DNA of 64,000 nt from Chloroflexota bacterium (lineage in GTDB: Bacteria; Chloroflexota; Anaerolineae; Anaerolineales; Villigracilaceae), in NCBI GenBank assembly GCA_016234485.1, contig JACRBL010000062.1, positions 50,999 through 114,998 of the forward strand, written 5' to 3'. The position numbers and the translations under genes are program-made. The notes beneath the pieces are model-generated. The model searched no databases and was not told the origin of the DNA. It saw nothing but the letters and a program-made list of their open reading frames with translations. Position 1 is the first letter of the stretch. Each line of letters begins with the position of its first letter. This document shows, one piece after another, positions 49,768 through 58,145 of this stretch.

Positions 49768-50031
49768 TTACTTTTTTTTGAGCATGTTCTTCAATGTGTT
49801 GCGCAAAATATGATGGAGTCGAGCCACTCCACGCATACTCGGTCGTTCACGGTATGTAGCCAGGATTTGCTCCGTCTCGGCTTCGCTACGTTGATATTTC
49901 GGATACATCACAGCCGATTTGCCGCAATCTTTACATAAAAACTGCTGACTACCTGCGCTGTTTTTGCCGTTCTTCACAACCTGGACGCTATCGCAGTTTG
50001 GACAACGAAAGGTTACCTTATTGACTATCAT
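49768..50031 (-). pseudogene. IS1-type InsA zinc-finger protein, orphan
   Basis: 87 residues: CPNCDSVQVVKNGKNSAGSQ, then CKDCGKSA (four-Cys zinc finger) and a helix-turn-helix near the end (SMRGVARLHHILRNTLKN). This is the InsA part of an IS1-like element; the downstream InsB catalytic part is absent, so the element is dead. Confidence 0.7.
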
Positions 50032-50182
50032 CCCGCTTTTATGCCATCATTTAGAAAGAACCACTACCGGATTTTCTTCTTCAAAACAAGTGACCTTTGT
50101 CATTTTCTGAATTCTAGCCAAGTGACCCCTCGCGTCCCTCCTCCGCGAGGCTATCCACTGAAAACTTATCACTGAACACTGA

Positions 50183-51787
50183 TCACTTCTTCTCCTTCGC
50201 CGCCTTCACCAACCCCACAAACAACGGATGCGGACGATTGGGGCGCGACAAAAACTCGGGATGGAACTGGCTTGCCACCATGTACGGATGATCCGCGATC
50301 TCGGCGATTTCCACCAGCCGTCCATCGGGAGAGACTCCCGAAAAGACCATGCCGCCTTTCTCGAATTCCTCGCGGTAGGCGTTGTTGAACTCGAAGCGGT
50401 GGCGATGACGTTCGTCCACTTGTGCGGTTCCATACGCGGACGCGGCCTTGCTTCCTTTTTTCAAGTTGCATGGGTAAAGTCCCAGCCGCATCGTGCCGCC
50501 CATGTCGGTGACGGAGCGTTGATCCATCATCAGGTCAATGACGGGATATTCGGTGCCGCGATCAAATTCGGACGAGTTGGCGTCTTCGTGACCGAGCGCG
50601 CCGCGCGCGAAGTCAATGCACATTACTTGCATTCCGAGACACAGACCAAGATACGGCACTTTCTTCTCGCGTGCGAAGCGCGCTGCCATGATCTTGCCCT
50701 CGATGCCGCGCGAACCGAACCCGCCAGGGACGATGATGCCGTCTGCGGCTTGCACGGTGTCCCAGCCTTTGTCTTTTTCCAAATCCGAAGCGTGCACCCA
50801 GCCGATCTCCACGTCCACGCCGATGGAGAGCGCGGCGTGTTTGAGAGCCTCGCGCACCGACATGTACGCGTCCTGCAACTCCACATATTTTCCAACCAGC
50901 GCGATCTTCACTTTGGGACGCGGCTTCTTCACCGACTCAACCAGTTTCTTCCACGGCTTCCAATCGGGGACGCGGGTCGGCTTGAGTTTGAGGCGCTTCA
51001 CCAGAAAGTCAGCCACGCCGGCTTCTTCGAGCAGGAGCGGGATTTCGTACAAGACGGACGAGGTGACCATCGGCACCACTGCCTCTTTTTCCACATCGCA
51101 GAAGAGCGCGATCTTGTCGGTCAGGCCGTCCTCGACGGGATAATCTGAGCGAGCGATGATCATGTTCGGCGAAATGCCGATCGAGCGCAACGCGGCCACC
51201 GAATGTTGAGTGGGTTTCGTCTTCAGTTCGCCCGTCGCGCCGATGTAGGGAAGCCACGTCACATGGATGAAGAAGACGTTCTCGCGCCCGACCTCATTCC
51301 GCAGTTGACGCAACGCCTCGAGGAACGGCTGCGATTCGATATCTCCGACCGTGCCGCCCACTTCCACGAGGACGATCTCTGCATCCGTAGTCTTCGCCAC
51401 CAACTTGACCCGCCGCTTGATCTCGTTCGTGATGTGCGGAATCACCTGGATCGTCCCGCCGAGGAAGTCGCCGTGACGTTCCTTCTGGAGGATCTCGGCG
51501 TAGACCTGTCCCGCGGTGAAATTGCTGACGCGTCCGAGGCGGATGTCAATGAAGCGTTCGTAGTGACCCAGATCGAGGTCTGTTTCGGCGCCGTCGTCCA
51601 GCACGTACACTTCGCCATGCTGGTATGGACTCATCGTGCCAGGGTCCACATTGATGTACGGATCGAGTTTCTGCACCGCGACCTTGAAGCCGCGTTCCTT
51701 AAGCGTGAGGCCGATTGCGGCCGCCGTCACGCCCTTGCCGACCGAGGAGACCACTCCTCCTGTGAAAAATAGATATTTAGTTGCCAT
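50183..51787 (-). CDS. pyrG: CTP synthase
   Basis: 534 residues from the ATG at 51785-51787 (GGAG upstream). N-terminal synthetase domain: YLFFTGGVVSSVGKGVTAA (P-loop), KLDPYINVDPGTMSPYQHGE; then the C-terminal glutamine amidotransferase with PGGFGSRGIEGKI, nucleophile Cys in GLCLGMQVM, and the His/Glu pair in SQFHPEFLSRP. Makes CTP from UTP, ATP and glutamine. It has a palindromic repeat just upstream (51810-51842). Confidence 0.95.
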   Translation of the reverse strand: MATKYLFFTGGVVSSVGKGVTAAAIGLTLKERGFKVAVQKLDPYINVDPGTMSPYQHGEVYVLDDGAETDLDLGHYERFIDIRLGRVSNFTAGQVYAEILQKERHGDFLGGTIQVIPHITNEIKRRVKLVAKTTDAEIVLVEVGGTVGDIESQPFLEALRQLRNEVGRENVFFIHVTWLPYIGATGELKTKPTQHSVAALRSIGISPNMIIARSDYPVEDGLTDKIALFCDVEKEAVVPMVTSSVLYEIPLLLEEAGVADFLVKRLKLKPTRVPDWKPWKKLVESVKKPRPKVKIALVGKYVELQDAYMSVREALKHAALSIGVDVEIGWVHASDLEKDKGWDTVQAADGIIVPGGFGSRGIEGKIMAARFAREKKVPYLGLCLGMQVMCIDFARGALGHEDANSSEFDRGTEYPVIDLMMDQRSVTDMGGTMRLGLYPCNLKKGSKAASAYGTAQVDERHRHRFEFNNAYREEFEKGGMVFSGVSPDGRLVEIAEIADHPYMVASQFHPEFLSRPNRPHPLFVGLVKAAKEKK

Positions 51788-51809
51788 GCTCAATCTCCTA
51801 TTGCTTCTT

Positions 51810-51842
51810 CCTCCCCAAATCCGCACTTTGGATTTGGGGAGG
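51810..51842. repeat. Palindromic repeat upstream of pyrG
   Basis: CCTCCCCAAATCC (51810-51822) pairs with GGATTTGGGGAGG (51830-51842). Confidence 0.85.
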
Positions 51843-51868
51843 CAGGGTGGGGTAAAAGATACAAAGAA

Positions 51869-51898
51869 GATGGGGAGGGCGTTGAAGCCCTCCCCATC
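51869..51898 (-). terminator. Terminator-like hairpin after the roadblock gene
   Basis: GATGGGGAGGGC (51869-51880) pairs with GCCCTCCCCATC (51887-51898); moderate T content follows on the minus strand. Confidence 0.65.
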
Positions 51899-51938
51899 GG
51901 GAGTTACGTTCTATTTGGCGTGTGCGATTTCTTGCGGT

Positions 51939-52313
51939 TCATCCGACCAGTTTCGTCAGGTCTTCGGCGGCGCGGCGCATTTCAAGGAAGATCAAGCCCA
52001 GTTTCGCCTCAGGCCGCGCAAGGGCCGTCAGAACCGCTTCGGAGCCGACAGCCGTCAGGACGATGGCGCCCTCGTCGCCTTTAATGTAGACCTGTTCCAA
52101 TCCGCCGCGTCCCAGCTCGCCAGAGATGCGTTCGCCGAGGCTCAGCATGGCCGCCGACATGGCCGAGACGCGGTCTTCCTCCACATCCTGCGGGAGGGCA
52201 GATGCCATGATTAGGCCGTCTACAGAGACGATGGCCGAGGCTTCAACATCGGGGGCGGCGGCCTGCATCGAGCGCAGGCGTTCCACCATTTGGTCGCTTC
52301 GTGATTTACTCAT
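51939..52313 (-). CDS. Roadblock/LC7 domain protein
   Basis: 124 residues: the whole protein is a roadblock/LC7 fold (EASAIVSVDGLIMASALPQD, LGERISGELGRGGLEQVYIK, then LILT-like strand AIVLTAVGSEAVLTALA). Such proteins dimerise and modulate small GTPases (MglB-like). No MglA-type GTPase gene is adjacent in the window. Confidence 0.88.
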   Translation of the reverse strand: MSKSRSDQMVERLRSMQAAAPDVEASAIVSVDGLIMASALPQDVEEDRVSAMSAAMLSLGERISGELGRGGLEQVYIKGDEGAIVLTAVGSEAVLTALARPEAKLGLIFLEMRRAAEDLTKLVG

Positions 52314-52379
52314 TGGGTTTCTCCGGGGGCGTTTTCGTGCCGAAGTTTACCATAAAATTTTTCGGCATGACTATCGCTT

Positions 52380-53576
52380 TCACTGAACATTATCCATCGC
52401 CTCGCGCATCCTCCTCAACGCCTCTTTCACAACCTTCCTCGGCGTGGCGATGTTCATGCGCAGGAAGCCCTCGCCGCCTGTCCCGAAGATGGCGCCCTGT
52501 TCGAGGTAGACCCGCGCGCGGTCGGAGAAGAAGCGATGCAGGGAGGGAGCGTCCATGTTGAGGGCGCGGCAGTCCAGCCAGACGAGGTACGTCCCCTCGG
52601 GGCGGATCATCCGAATCTGCGGCATGTGTTTGGCGAAATATTTTTCCATGAAGTCGAGCGTGTCAGAAAGGTATGCGAGCAATTGGTCGAGCCAGTATGC
52701 GCCGTGGGTGTAGGCGGTTTCGGTGGCGAGCGAGCCGAAGATGCCGGCGTCTACCAGGGCGTGGCGAAGGAGGTAGGTTTGGAATTTTTCGCGCAGGCTC
52801 GCGTTGGGGATGATGATGTTGGATGTGGCGAGGCCAGCCAGGTTGAAGGTCTTGCTGGCCGCGGTGCAGACGATGACGTTCGCGTCAATCGTCCCGAATG
52901 GGGTGAACGGTTGGAACGTGAGGTCGGCGTGGATTTCGTCGGAGATGACGAGGACGTCGTTGGCGCGGCAGATCTCGGCGACGCGGGACAGCTCGTCGCG
53001 AGCCCAGACGAGGCCGATGGGATTATGCGGGTTGCAGAGGATGAGCATTTTTGTTTGCGGGTCGCGGGCTTTGCGCTCGAGGTCGTCAAAGTCCATGCGA
53101 TAGCGGCCGTTTTCGTTGATGAGTTGATTCTCTGCAATTTCGACTTCGTTGAAATCCAAAACGGATTTGAAGGGATAATAAACGGGCGGTTGGATGATGA
53201 CTTTTTCACCTGCGCCGACGAAGGCGCGCGCCAACATGGCGAGCGCGGGGACGATGCCTGGCGTGGTCACGATCCATTCGGGGTGGATGTCCCAACCGTG
53301 GCGCGTCTTCATCCAGTTTGCGACGGCGGGGCCGTAGGTGAGGGACGATTCTGTGTAGCCGTAGATGCCGTGTTTAGCGCGGGCGGTGAGCGCATCCACC
53401 ACTTCTTTGGGCGCGGGGAAGTCCATGTCGGCGATCCACATCGGGATGGACGCATTCTCGCCGAAGAAACGCCCAGAGCGTTCGTGGACGAATGAATTTG
53501 TTTCGGACATGACCGTTTCCCATTTGGCGCAATCTGTTTCCGCCCGATTGATTATTTTGTCGAAATTGACCTTCAT
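52380..53576 (-). CDS. PatB/MalY-type PLP C-S lyase or aminotransferase
   Basis: 398 residues. Fold-type I PLP enzyme: IPMWIADMDFPAPKEVVDAL at the start, YGYTESSLTYGPAVANWM, LCNPHNPIGLVW, DEIHADLTFQPF and the Schiff-base lysine in TAASKTFNLAGLATSN. The C-terminal FLRMNIATPRKVVKEALRRM is typical of PatB/MalY, which cleave cystathionine or cysteine-type C-S bonds. Alone on its transcript. Confidence 0.9.
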   Translation of the reverse strand: MKVNFDKIINRAETDCAKWETVMSETNSFVHERSGRFFGENASIPMWIADMDFPAPKEVVDALTARAKHGIYGYTESSLTYGPAVANWMKTRHGWDIHPEWIVTTPGIVPALAMLARAFVGAGEKVIIQPPVYYPFKSVLDFNEVEIAENQLINENGRYRMDFDDLERKARDPQTKMLILCNPHNPIGLVWARDELSRVAEICRANDVLVISDEIHADLTFQPFTPFGTIDANVIVCTAASKTFNLAGLATSNIIIPNASLREKFQTYLLRHALVDAGIFGSLATETAYTHGAYWLDQLLAYLSDTLDFMEKYFAKHMPQIRMIRPEGTYLVWLDCRALNMDAPSLHRFFSDRARVYLEQGAIFGTGGEGFLRMNIATPRKVVKEALRRMREAMDNVQ

Positions 53577-53671
53577 GTTCTGCCTTTTGTTTTGGTGAGA
53601 TGTGTTTTCCTTTGAATTTTATCGCGAACCCATCGCGAACTTTGCGCGAATTTTTTTCATCTTTGTCTGGT

Positions 53672-54112
53672 TCAACGGAAAGCCGTTTGCCGCTCCCACG
53701 ATTCGATCTCGCCAGGGATGACTTCCATCAGCGGATGCGGCTGGACTTCTACAATGGAGGCGTTGCGCTCGTGACGCGGCAAGTCGCGGTGGAGCAGTTT
53801 GGTTTGCAAGTGACTCCACTCGTAGCGCAACTGTCCCTCCGTCACGCGGATTTTTTTACGGCGGCGCGTTACGTCGAGTTTGCGGATGTCGAAGCGATAG
53901 CCGCGCCGTTCCGCTTCGCGATGCACTTCCAGCAAATAGGCGTTGATGGCGGCTTGTGGATCGCGTTGGGATTGGAAGCGAGCCAGTTGTGGATGATTTT
54001 TGTAGCCGCGCGTTTGTCCCGCTAGCACGGCTTTGGCTAACAATCCTTCGCGCCACAAGGCGACCAATCCCTTGGAATCGAGATAGGATGGATGGAGACT
54101 CCACAGTCGCAT
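53672..54112 (-). CDS. Pyrimidine-dimer DNA glycosylase (endonuclease V-like)
   Basis: 146 residues. N-terminus MRLWSLHPSYLDSKGLVALW and ALAGQTRGYKNHP-like block (LAGQTRGYKNHPQLARF) match the pyrimidine-dimer glycosylase family related to T4 DenV; the conserved RGYKNHP and downstream RRKKIRVTEGQL are visible. Excises UV-induced cyclobutane dimers. Three bases separate its start from the stop of the DUF1295 gene upstream, so they are co-transcribed. Confidence 0.85.
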   Translation of the reverse strand: MRLWSLHPSYLDSKGLVALWREGLLAKAVLAGQTRGYKNHPQLARFQSQRDPQAAINAYLLEVHREAERRGYRFDIRKLDVTRRRKKIRVTEGQLRYEWSHLQTKLLHRDLPRHERNASIVEVQPHPLMEVIPGEIESWERQTAFR

Positions 54113-54115
54113 TTT

Positions 54116-54994
54116 TCAGCCCAAGCGTGGAATCAAAACGGGCGTGTTCTTTTTGTATTCCTCGTAATCTTTTTGTCCGCCCCATTTTGTGTCCGCTTTC
54201 TTTTCGAGCAGGGGGATGCCGCTGACGCGGGTGAGGAGCAAAGTCACGAACAGCGGGGAGATCATCGCGACCCATTGCCATCCTTGCAGGACAGGCGCGG
54301 CGATGATGGCGATGCCGATCCACAACACGATCTCGCCGAAGTAATTTGGATGCCGCGAGCGCGACCACAGTCCTGTGCGGATGAACTTGCCCTTGTTGGA
54401 AGGGTCGGCGTTGAAGCGGCTCTTCTGCGCGTCGGCGATGATTTCGATGGCGAAGCCGATGACCCACACCAGCGCTCCAACGATGGCGAACGCGTCCAGT
54501 CCTTTGCGCGTGGCGGATGTGATCGCCACCAGCGCGGCCGCGGCGGTGAATGTGACCCACAGTCCCTGAATCGTCCACACATTGAGGAAGCGGATGAAGG
54601 AAGGTTTGAGCTCGTCGAAGCGGTCATCTTTGCCCGCTTTTTTGATGCGGCTGAACAGGAACGTCCCGAGACGAATCGCCCAGACGATGACCAGCGCCGC
54701 GATGAGAATCGAACGCGCATCCAACGCGACGGTGTAGCGGGTGTAGCAAAGCGCGATGCCCGTCACAGTGATGTAGGTGATCCCGCCTGTGATGTCGAAA
54801 AACTTTTCGGTCTGGAAAATGTAAGCGGGGATGAAGGCCAGCCATTGGATGAGGAAGGCCAGCGCGACGGCGATTGCGAAGACGGGAACCCCGCCAAGCG
54901 TTGCGCCGCCCTGACTGCCTGCGAGGGCGACGAGGTAGCCGATCAGAATCAAAATGGGAAATACGATCAATGAGTTGCGATCTGTTTTTTTCAT
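54116..54994 (-). CDS. DUF1295 steroid-reductase-like membrane protein
   Basis: 292 residues from the ATG at 54992-54994. About seven membrane helices; the conserved C-terminal GLWSRSRHPNYFGEIVLWIG and the ending KWGGQKDYEEYKKNTPVLIP are diagnostic of the DUF1295/steroid 5-alpha reductase-like isoprenylcysteine-methyltransferase fold. Probably a membrane reductase or methyltransferase using a lipid substrate. Confidence 0.85.
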   Translation of the reverse strand: MKKTDRNSLIVFPILILIGYLVALAGSQGGATLGGVPVFAIAVALAFLIQWLAFIPAYIFQTEKFFDITGGITYITVTGIALCYTRYTVALDARSILIAALVIVWAIRLGTFLFSRIKKAGKDDRFDELKPSFIRFLNVWTIQGLWVTFTAAAALVAITSATRKGLDAFAIVGALVWVIGFAIEIIADAQKSRFNADPSNKGKFIRTGLWSRSRHPNYFGEIVLWIGIAIIAAPVLQGWQWVAMISPLFVTLLLTRVSGIPLLEKKADTKWGGQKDYEEYKKNTPVLIPRLG

Positions 54995-55019
54995 GGAATT
55001 TTTTCCTTGTCGAAGTTGA

Positions 55020-55694
55020 TTAAAACCCACGCCTCTGGCCTGACCAGGGAGGGGGCGAGCCGTTGCGATATTCTTCCACGCTGGGACCTCGCAGTTGCGC
55101 GAGTCGCCACGTGCCGTAGAGATAACTGAGAATGAGAAGGATAACGGTGGCAGGCCAACCCGTCAGCATGTTGACGAGGGTGAGCGTGTCCACGGCGTTG
55201 CCTTGAAAGAGCGAGACTTGCCAGAATAATTTCGCGGCGAAATAGAGGAGCCAGACCACGGTCACTTCGGTGTAGGCGGGGCGGACTTGGTTATGCCAGT
55301 ACCAGTCGAGCGGCCAGCGGCGGGCGAGATAACTTGTCCACGCCACCATCGGCTTGCGGATGAGCAGGCTGACGAGGGCGAGCGCCACGGTCAGCCCGCC
55401 GTTGACAATGCCAGGGAGGAAGAAGCCCTCCGAGCGTCCGAGTAGAAGCGCAAGCGCGATGGCGAGACCAACGCTTCCCAGTCCCGCGAGCGCGTAGAGC
55501 AGGGACTGTCCGCGGCGGAGGCGGACGACGGCGATTAGCGCGGAGAGTCCGAGCGCGCCGAACATCGCGGCGGTGAAGCCAGCCAGTCCGTTCAGCAGGA
55601 GGAAAAGAAGCGGCGGGAGGATTGTGTCGAGCAGGCCGACCTTGCCCGTCACTGTGCGGAATTCATCCAGCAGTTCGCGAACTTTTTCAGGCAT
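55020..55694 (-). CDS. DUF3159-like membrane protein
   Basis: 224 residues with about six membrane helices and the DUF3159-like pattern LLNGLAGFTAAMFGALGLSA, VVRLRRGQSLLYALAGLGSV and GFFLPGIVNGGLTVALALVS. Function unknown. Ends about 25 bases from the DUF1295 start and begins inside the next small gene's stop, in a run of small membrane genes. Confidence 0.65.
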   Translation of the reverse strand: MPEKVRELLDEFRTVTGKVGLLDTILPPLLFLLLNGLAGFTAAMFGALGLSALIAVVRLRRGQSLLYALAGLGSVGLAIALALLLGRSEGFFLPGIVNGGLTVALALVSLLIRKPMVAWTSYLARRWPLDWYWHNQVRPAYTEVTVVWLLYFAAKLFWQVSLFQGNAVDTLTLVNMLTGWPATVILLILSYLYGTWRLAQLRGPSVEEYRNGSPPPWSGQRRGF

Positions 55695-56013
55695 GTTTGC
55701 CCATCCAGAATTTTCGCCAGTCGCCGTTGCTGGTTTGCAGGGCGAGGAAGGCGTAGAGCGCGCCCGCGAAGAAGCCGAGCGTCATCATGGCGATTGTCCA
55801 CGCGATGGCAATGGGCAGGGACTTCTCGCGGAAGATGATCCAGCCTGAAAAAAGTACGAAGCCCGTGTACAAGTCCACGAGCGAGACGATGCCCCACGGC
55901 ATGGACAGGAGTTGACCGCCTTCGCCAGAAAAGTCGCCGATAGTGAAGCCGTAGATCAAAACGGCGGTCATGGCAAGGATGCCGAGCAGGGAAATTGTTT
56001 TTGCGAGTTTCAT
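55687..56013 (-). CDS. Small membrane protein (DUF1475-like)
   Basis: 108 residues from the ATG at 56011-56013. Three membrane helices with the conserved AMTAVLIYGFTIGDFSGEGG and LSMPWGIVSLVDLYTGFVLF. Family of unknown function. The start shares its A with the stop of the DUF4345 gene (TAATG), and its stop overlaps the start of the DUF3159-like gene, indicating coupled translation. Confidence 0.65.
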   Translation of the reverse strand: MKLAKTISLLGILAMTAVLIYGFTIGDFSGEGGQLLSMPWGIVSLVDLYTGFVLFSGWIIFREKSLPIAIAWTIAMMTLGFFAGALYAFLALQTSNGDWRKFWMGKHA

Positions 56014-56357
56014 TACAATACCAAAATGATTCCTAGCACGATTTCGGTGGCGACGCTGATCCAATTCGATTGGACGGATGACTTGTCCACGAAGATGGAG
56101 ACGAGTCGCACGGCCGCGATGGCGAGGTACATGATGCCGAGCATTTGATAGGTTTCGCGCACGCCGAGGACGAAGACCGCGATGCCGAGACCGATGAAGA
56201 GTCCGCCGAGGATCGAGCGGATCTCGGTGATGCCGCGTCCGTCGGGGGCGGTCAGTCCCGTGAAGCCTTGCACACTGCGCGGCCAGAGGAGGGAAACAAG
56301 TCCCGTCACGATGGTGAGGACAACGGCGAGAATTTGAAGAATATTTAGAAGGTTCAT
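56013..56357 (-). CDS. DUF4345 membrane protein
   Basis: 114 residues, four membrane helices. SVQGFTGLTAPDGRGITEIR and SILGGLFIGLGIAVFVLGV are typical of DUF4345. Function unknown. Overlaps both neighbours by 1-4 bases, part of one transcript with DegV upstream. Confidence 0.75.
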   Translation of the reverse strand: MNLLNILQILAVVLTIVTGLVSLLWPRSVQGFTGLTAPDGRGITEIRSILGGLFIGLGIAVFVLGVRETYQMLGIMYLAIAAVRLVSIFVDKSSVQSNWISVATEIVLGIILVL

Positions 56358-57199
56358 GGTTGTCCCTTTGTTGAAATACAGGCGAAGCCGAGCGCGCCGA
56401 CTCCGAGATGCGCGCCGAGCGCGGGCGTGATCTGCACGATGGGAATGTCCCCGCTCGGCAGGAGGTGTTTGATGCGCTCCAGCATTTCTTCGGCTTCGTG
56501 TTGCACGCCCGCGTGGACGATGGCGAGTTTTTCAAGCGGCGCATATTCATTCAGCCATTCCAGCATCCGTTCGGTGGCCTTCCCTTGCGTGCGGACGCGG
56601 TGCGCCGCGGGGTTGCCCTGATTCATGTGCAGAATGGGTTTGATTTGCAGAAATTCGCCGAAGCGCGCCAGGGCAAAGTTCATGCGTCCACTGCGGCGGA
56701 GATATTCTAGCGTTTTGAGCGAGGCGAAGACGTAGGTACGCTTCATCATGTCCGCGAGGCTGGCGAGGATCTCTTCCATCTTGTGACCGAGTTCCGCCAG
56801 TTGCGCGGCCTTCTCGACGATAAAGCCCATCCCGAGGCTGAGTTGACTCGAGTCCAGCACGGTGACGGGGATGCGCGTGAACTGTTCCGCCGCGACGCGT
56901 GCCGCGTTGACGGTGGCGCTTAACTTCTCCGAGATGTGGATTGAGAGGATGGCGTCGGCGCCCGAGTCGGCCAGTTTGTTCCACGTCTGCGTGAAGGCGT
57001 CGGTGCTGGGCGTGGCTGTGCTTGGTGCAGGGTGGAAGCCAGGAAGCAGGCGATAGAACTCTTCGCGAGTGAGGTTCACGCCGTCGAGGTAGGACTTGTC
57101 TCCCTGGTTGATGTACAGAGGCACGACGGTGATGCCATGCTTTTCCACGACGGAGGCTGGCAGGTCGCAGGTACTGTCGGTGACGATGGAAATTTTCAA
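56354..57199 (-). CDS. DegV family fatty-acid-binding protein
   Basis: 281 residues from a TTG at 57197-57199, six bases after AAGGAG; an ATG at 57220 upstream lacks a ribosome site. ISIVTDSTCDLPASVVEKHG opens the protein, STATPSTDAFTQTW and SIHISEKLSATVNAARVAAE follow, and the C-terminal GALGFACI closes it. DegV/FakB proteins bind fatty acids and, in Firmicutes, present them to a kinase (FakA). No fakA is adjacent in the window. Confidence 0.88.
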   Translation of the reverse strand: MKISIVTDSTCDLPASVVEKHGITVVPLYINQGDKSYLDGVNLTREEFYRLLPGFHPAPSTATPSTDAFTQTWNKLADSGADAILSIHISEKLSATVNAARVAAEQFTRIPVTVLDSSQLSLGMGFIVEKAAQLAELGHKMEEILASLADMMKRTYVFASLKTLEYLRRSGRMNFALARFGEFLQIKPILHMNQGNPAAHRVRTQGKATERMLEWLNEYAPLEKLAIVHAGVQHEAEEMLERIKHLLPSGDIPIVQITPALGAHLGVGALGFACISTKGQP

Positions 57200-57228
57200 G
57201 ATTTTCTCCTTGAGCGTCATTTGTCGTT

Positions 57229-58008
57229 CTATACCGGCGCCAGCGTACCGGCGAAAATCATCCATGCTAAAACTGTTTTTGCAACCAGGCTGAGGATGAT
57301 GAAAGCGCGTTCGCCATACAGGTAGTCTTTCCAGCGCCCGATCTTTTTGTATTGAAGATACATGTTGACCGCGAAAGTATTGAAGAAGACAAACAGTGTC
57401 GGGATGATTGCGTACACGAAAGCGGGCGGTTTGGCTTCCCCGCCGGAGGCGATGGAGCCGAAGAAGTAGATGAAAATCACCAGCCAGGGGATTATGCCAG
57501 CAATCGAGCCAAAAGTGAACGGCGTCCAGTCCAGCTTTTCTCTGCCCTGATTCAGGCTTTCCATTAAAAGGCCGAGCAGGTTCATCATCGCGTTCAAACC
57601 GAACATCAGGATGATGGCGCCCAGGTCCCAGACCCCGGCTAACATACCAATCAGAACAATCATCAATGATGAACTGAGGGCATATTCGTAGAAGCGGACA
57701 GGATTCTTGCCCAGCTTTAGGTCTTCCACGTAGCGCGAGTAGCCGATGGTTGAAAGATAGAAGTGTGCCACCGCTGAGAGTAGCAGGAAGATTGCCACCG
57801 AGGGACCGAGCGGTAGTTCATAGAACAGTTTGGCTTGCGGAGAAAGTGAGAAGGTGGCTGTATCAAAGCTGAGAAAATTTGTAAAGATAGGATAAGTGGT
57901 ATCGTTGCTGACGACCCACATAAATACGCCCTGAATCAGGTGCAGAAATCCCATGATTAAGTTGAAGCGACGTAGTTTTGAATACAGCGTATCGTTGGTT
58001 GCTGACAT
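57229..58008 (-). CDS. Heliorhodopsin
   Basis: 259 residues, seven membrane helices. The retinal lysine is Lys244 in LVAKTVLAWMIFAGTL, and the family counter-ion Glu108 lies in RFYEYALSSSLMIVL. His23 (FLHLIQG) and His82 (AVAHFYL) correspond to the heliorhodopsin inner-cavity histidines. WTPFTFGSIAGIIPWLVI, FVYAIIPTLFVFFNTFAVN and the GRWKDYLYGERAFIILSL block are strongly diagnostic. Heliorhodopsins are light-absorbing, slow-cycling, non-pumping proteins with inverted topology. AAAGGAG precedes the ATG. It is followed downstream by degV and preceded by a CarH-like gene. Confidence 0.93.
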   Translation of the reverse strand: MSATNDTLYSKLRRFNLIMGFLHLIQGVFMWVVSNDTTYPIFTNFLSFDTATFSLSPQAKLFYELPLGPSVAIFLLLSAVAHFYLSTIGYSRYVEDLKLGKNPVRFYEYALSSSLMIVLIGMLAGVWDLGAIILMFGLNAMMNLLGLLMESLNQGREKLDWTPFTFGSIAGIIPWLVIFIYFFGSIASGGEAKPPAFVYAIIPTLFVFFNTFAVNMYLQYKKIGRWKDYLYGERAFIILSLVAKTVLAWMIFAGTLAPV

Positions 58009-58145
58009 TGGTTTTACTCCTTTGAGTTTGTGGAATAATTGTTAAGACTTGTTTGATAACCGTGGCGGTTTTTGCGTTGTTGCAACGGATTGTGAGCCTG
58101 TGAAAAAGATGGGATTGGTGGAATAGCGTTTTTAGATCTCCTTAT

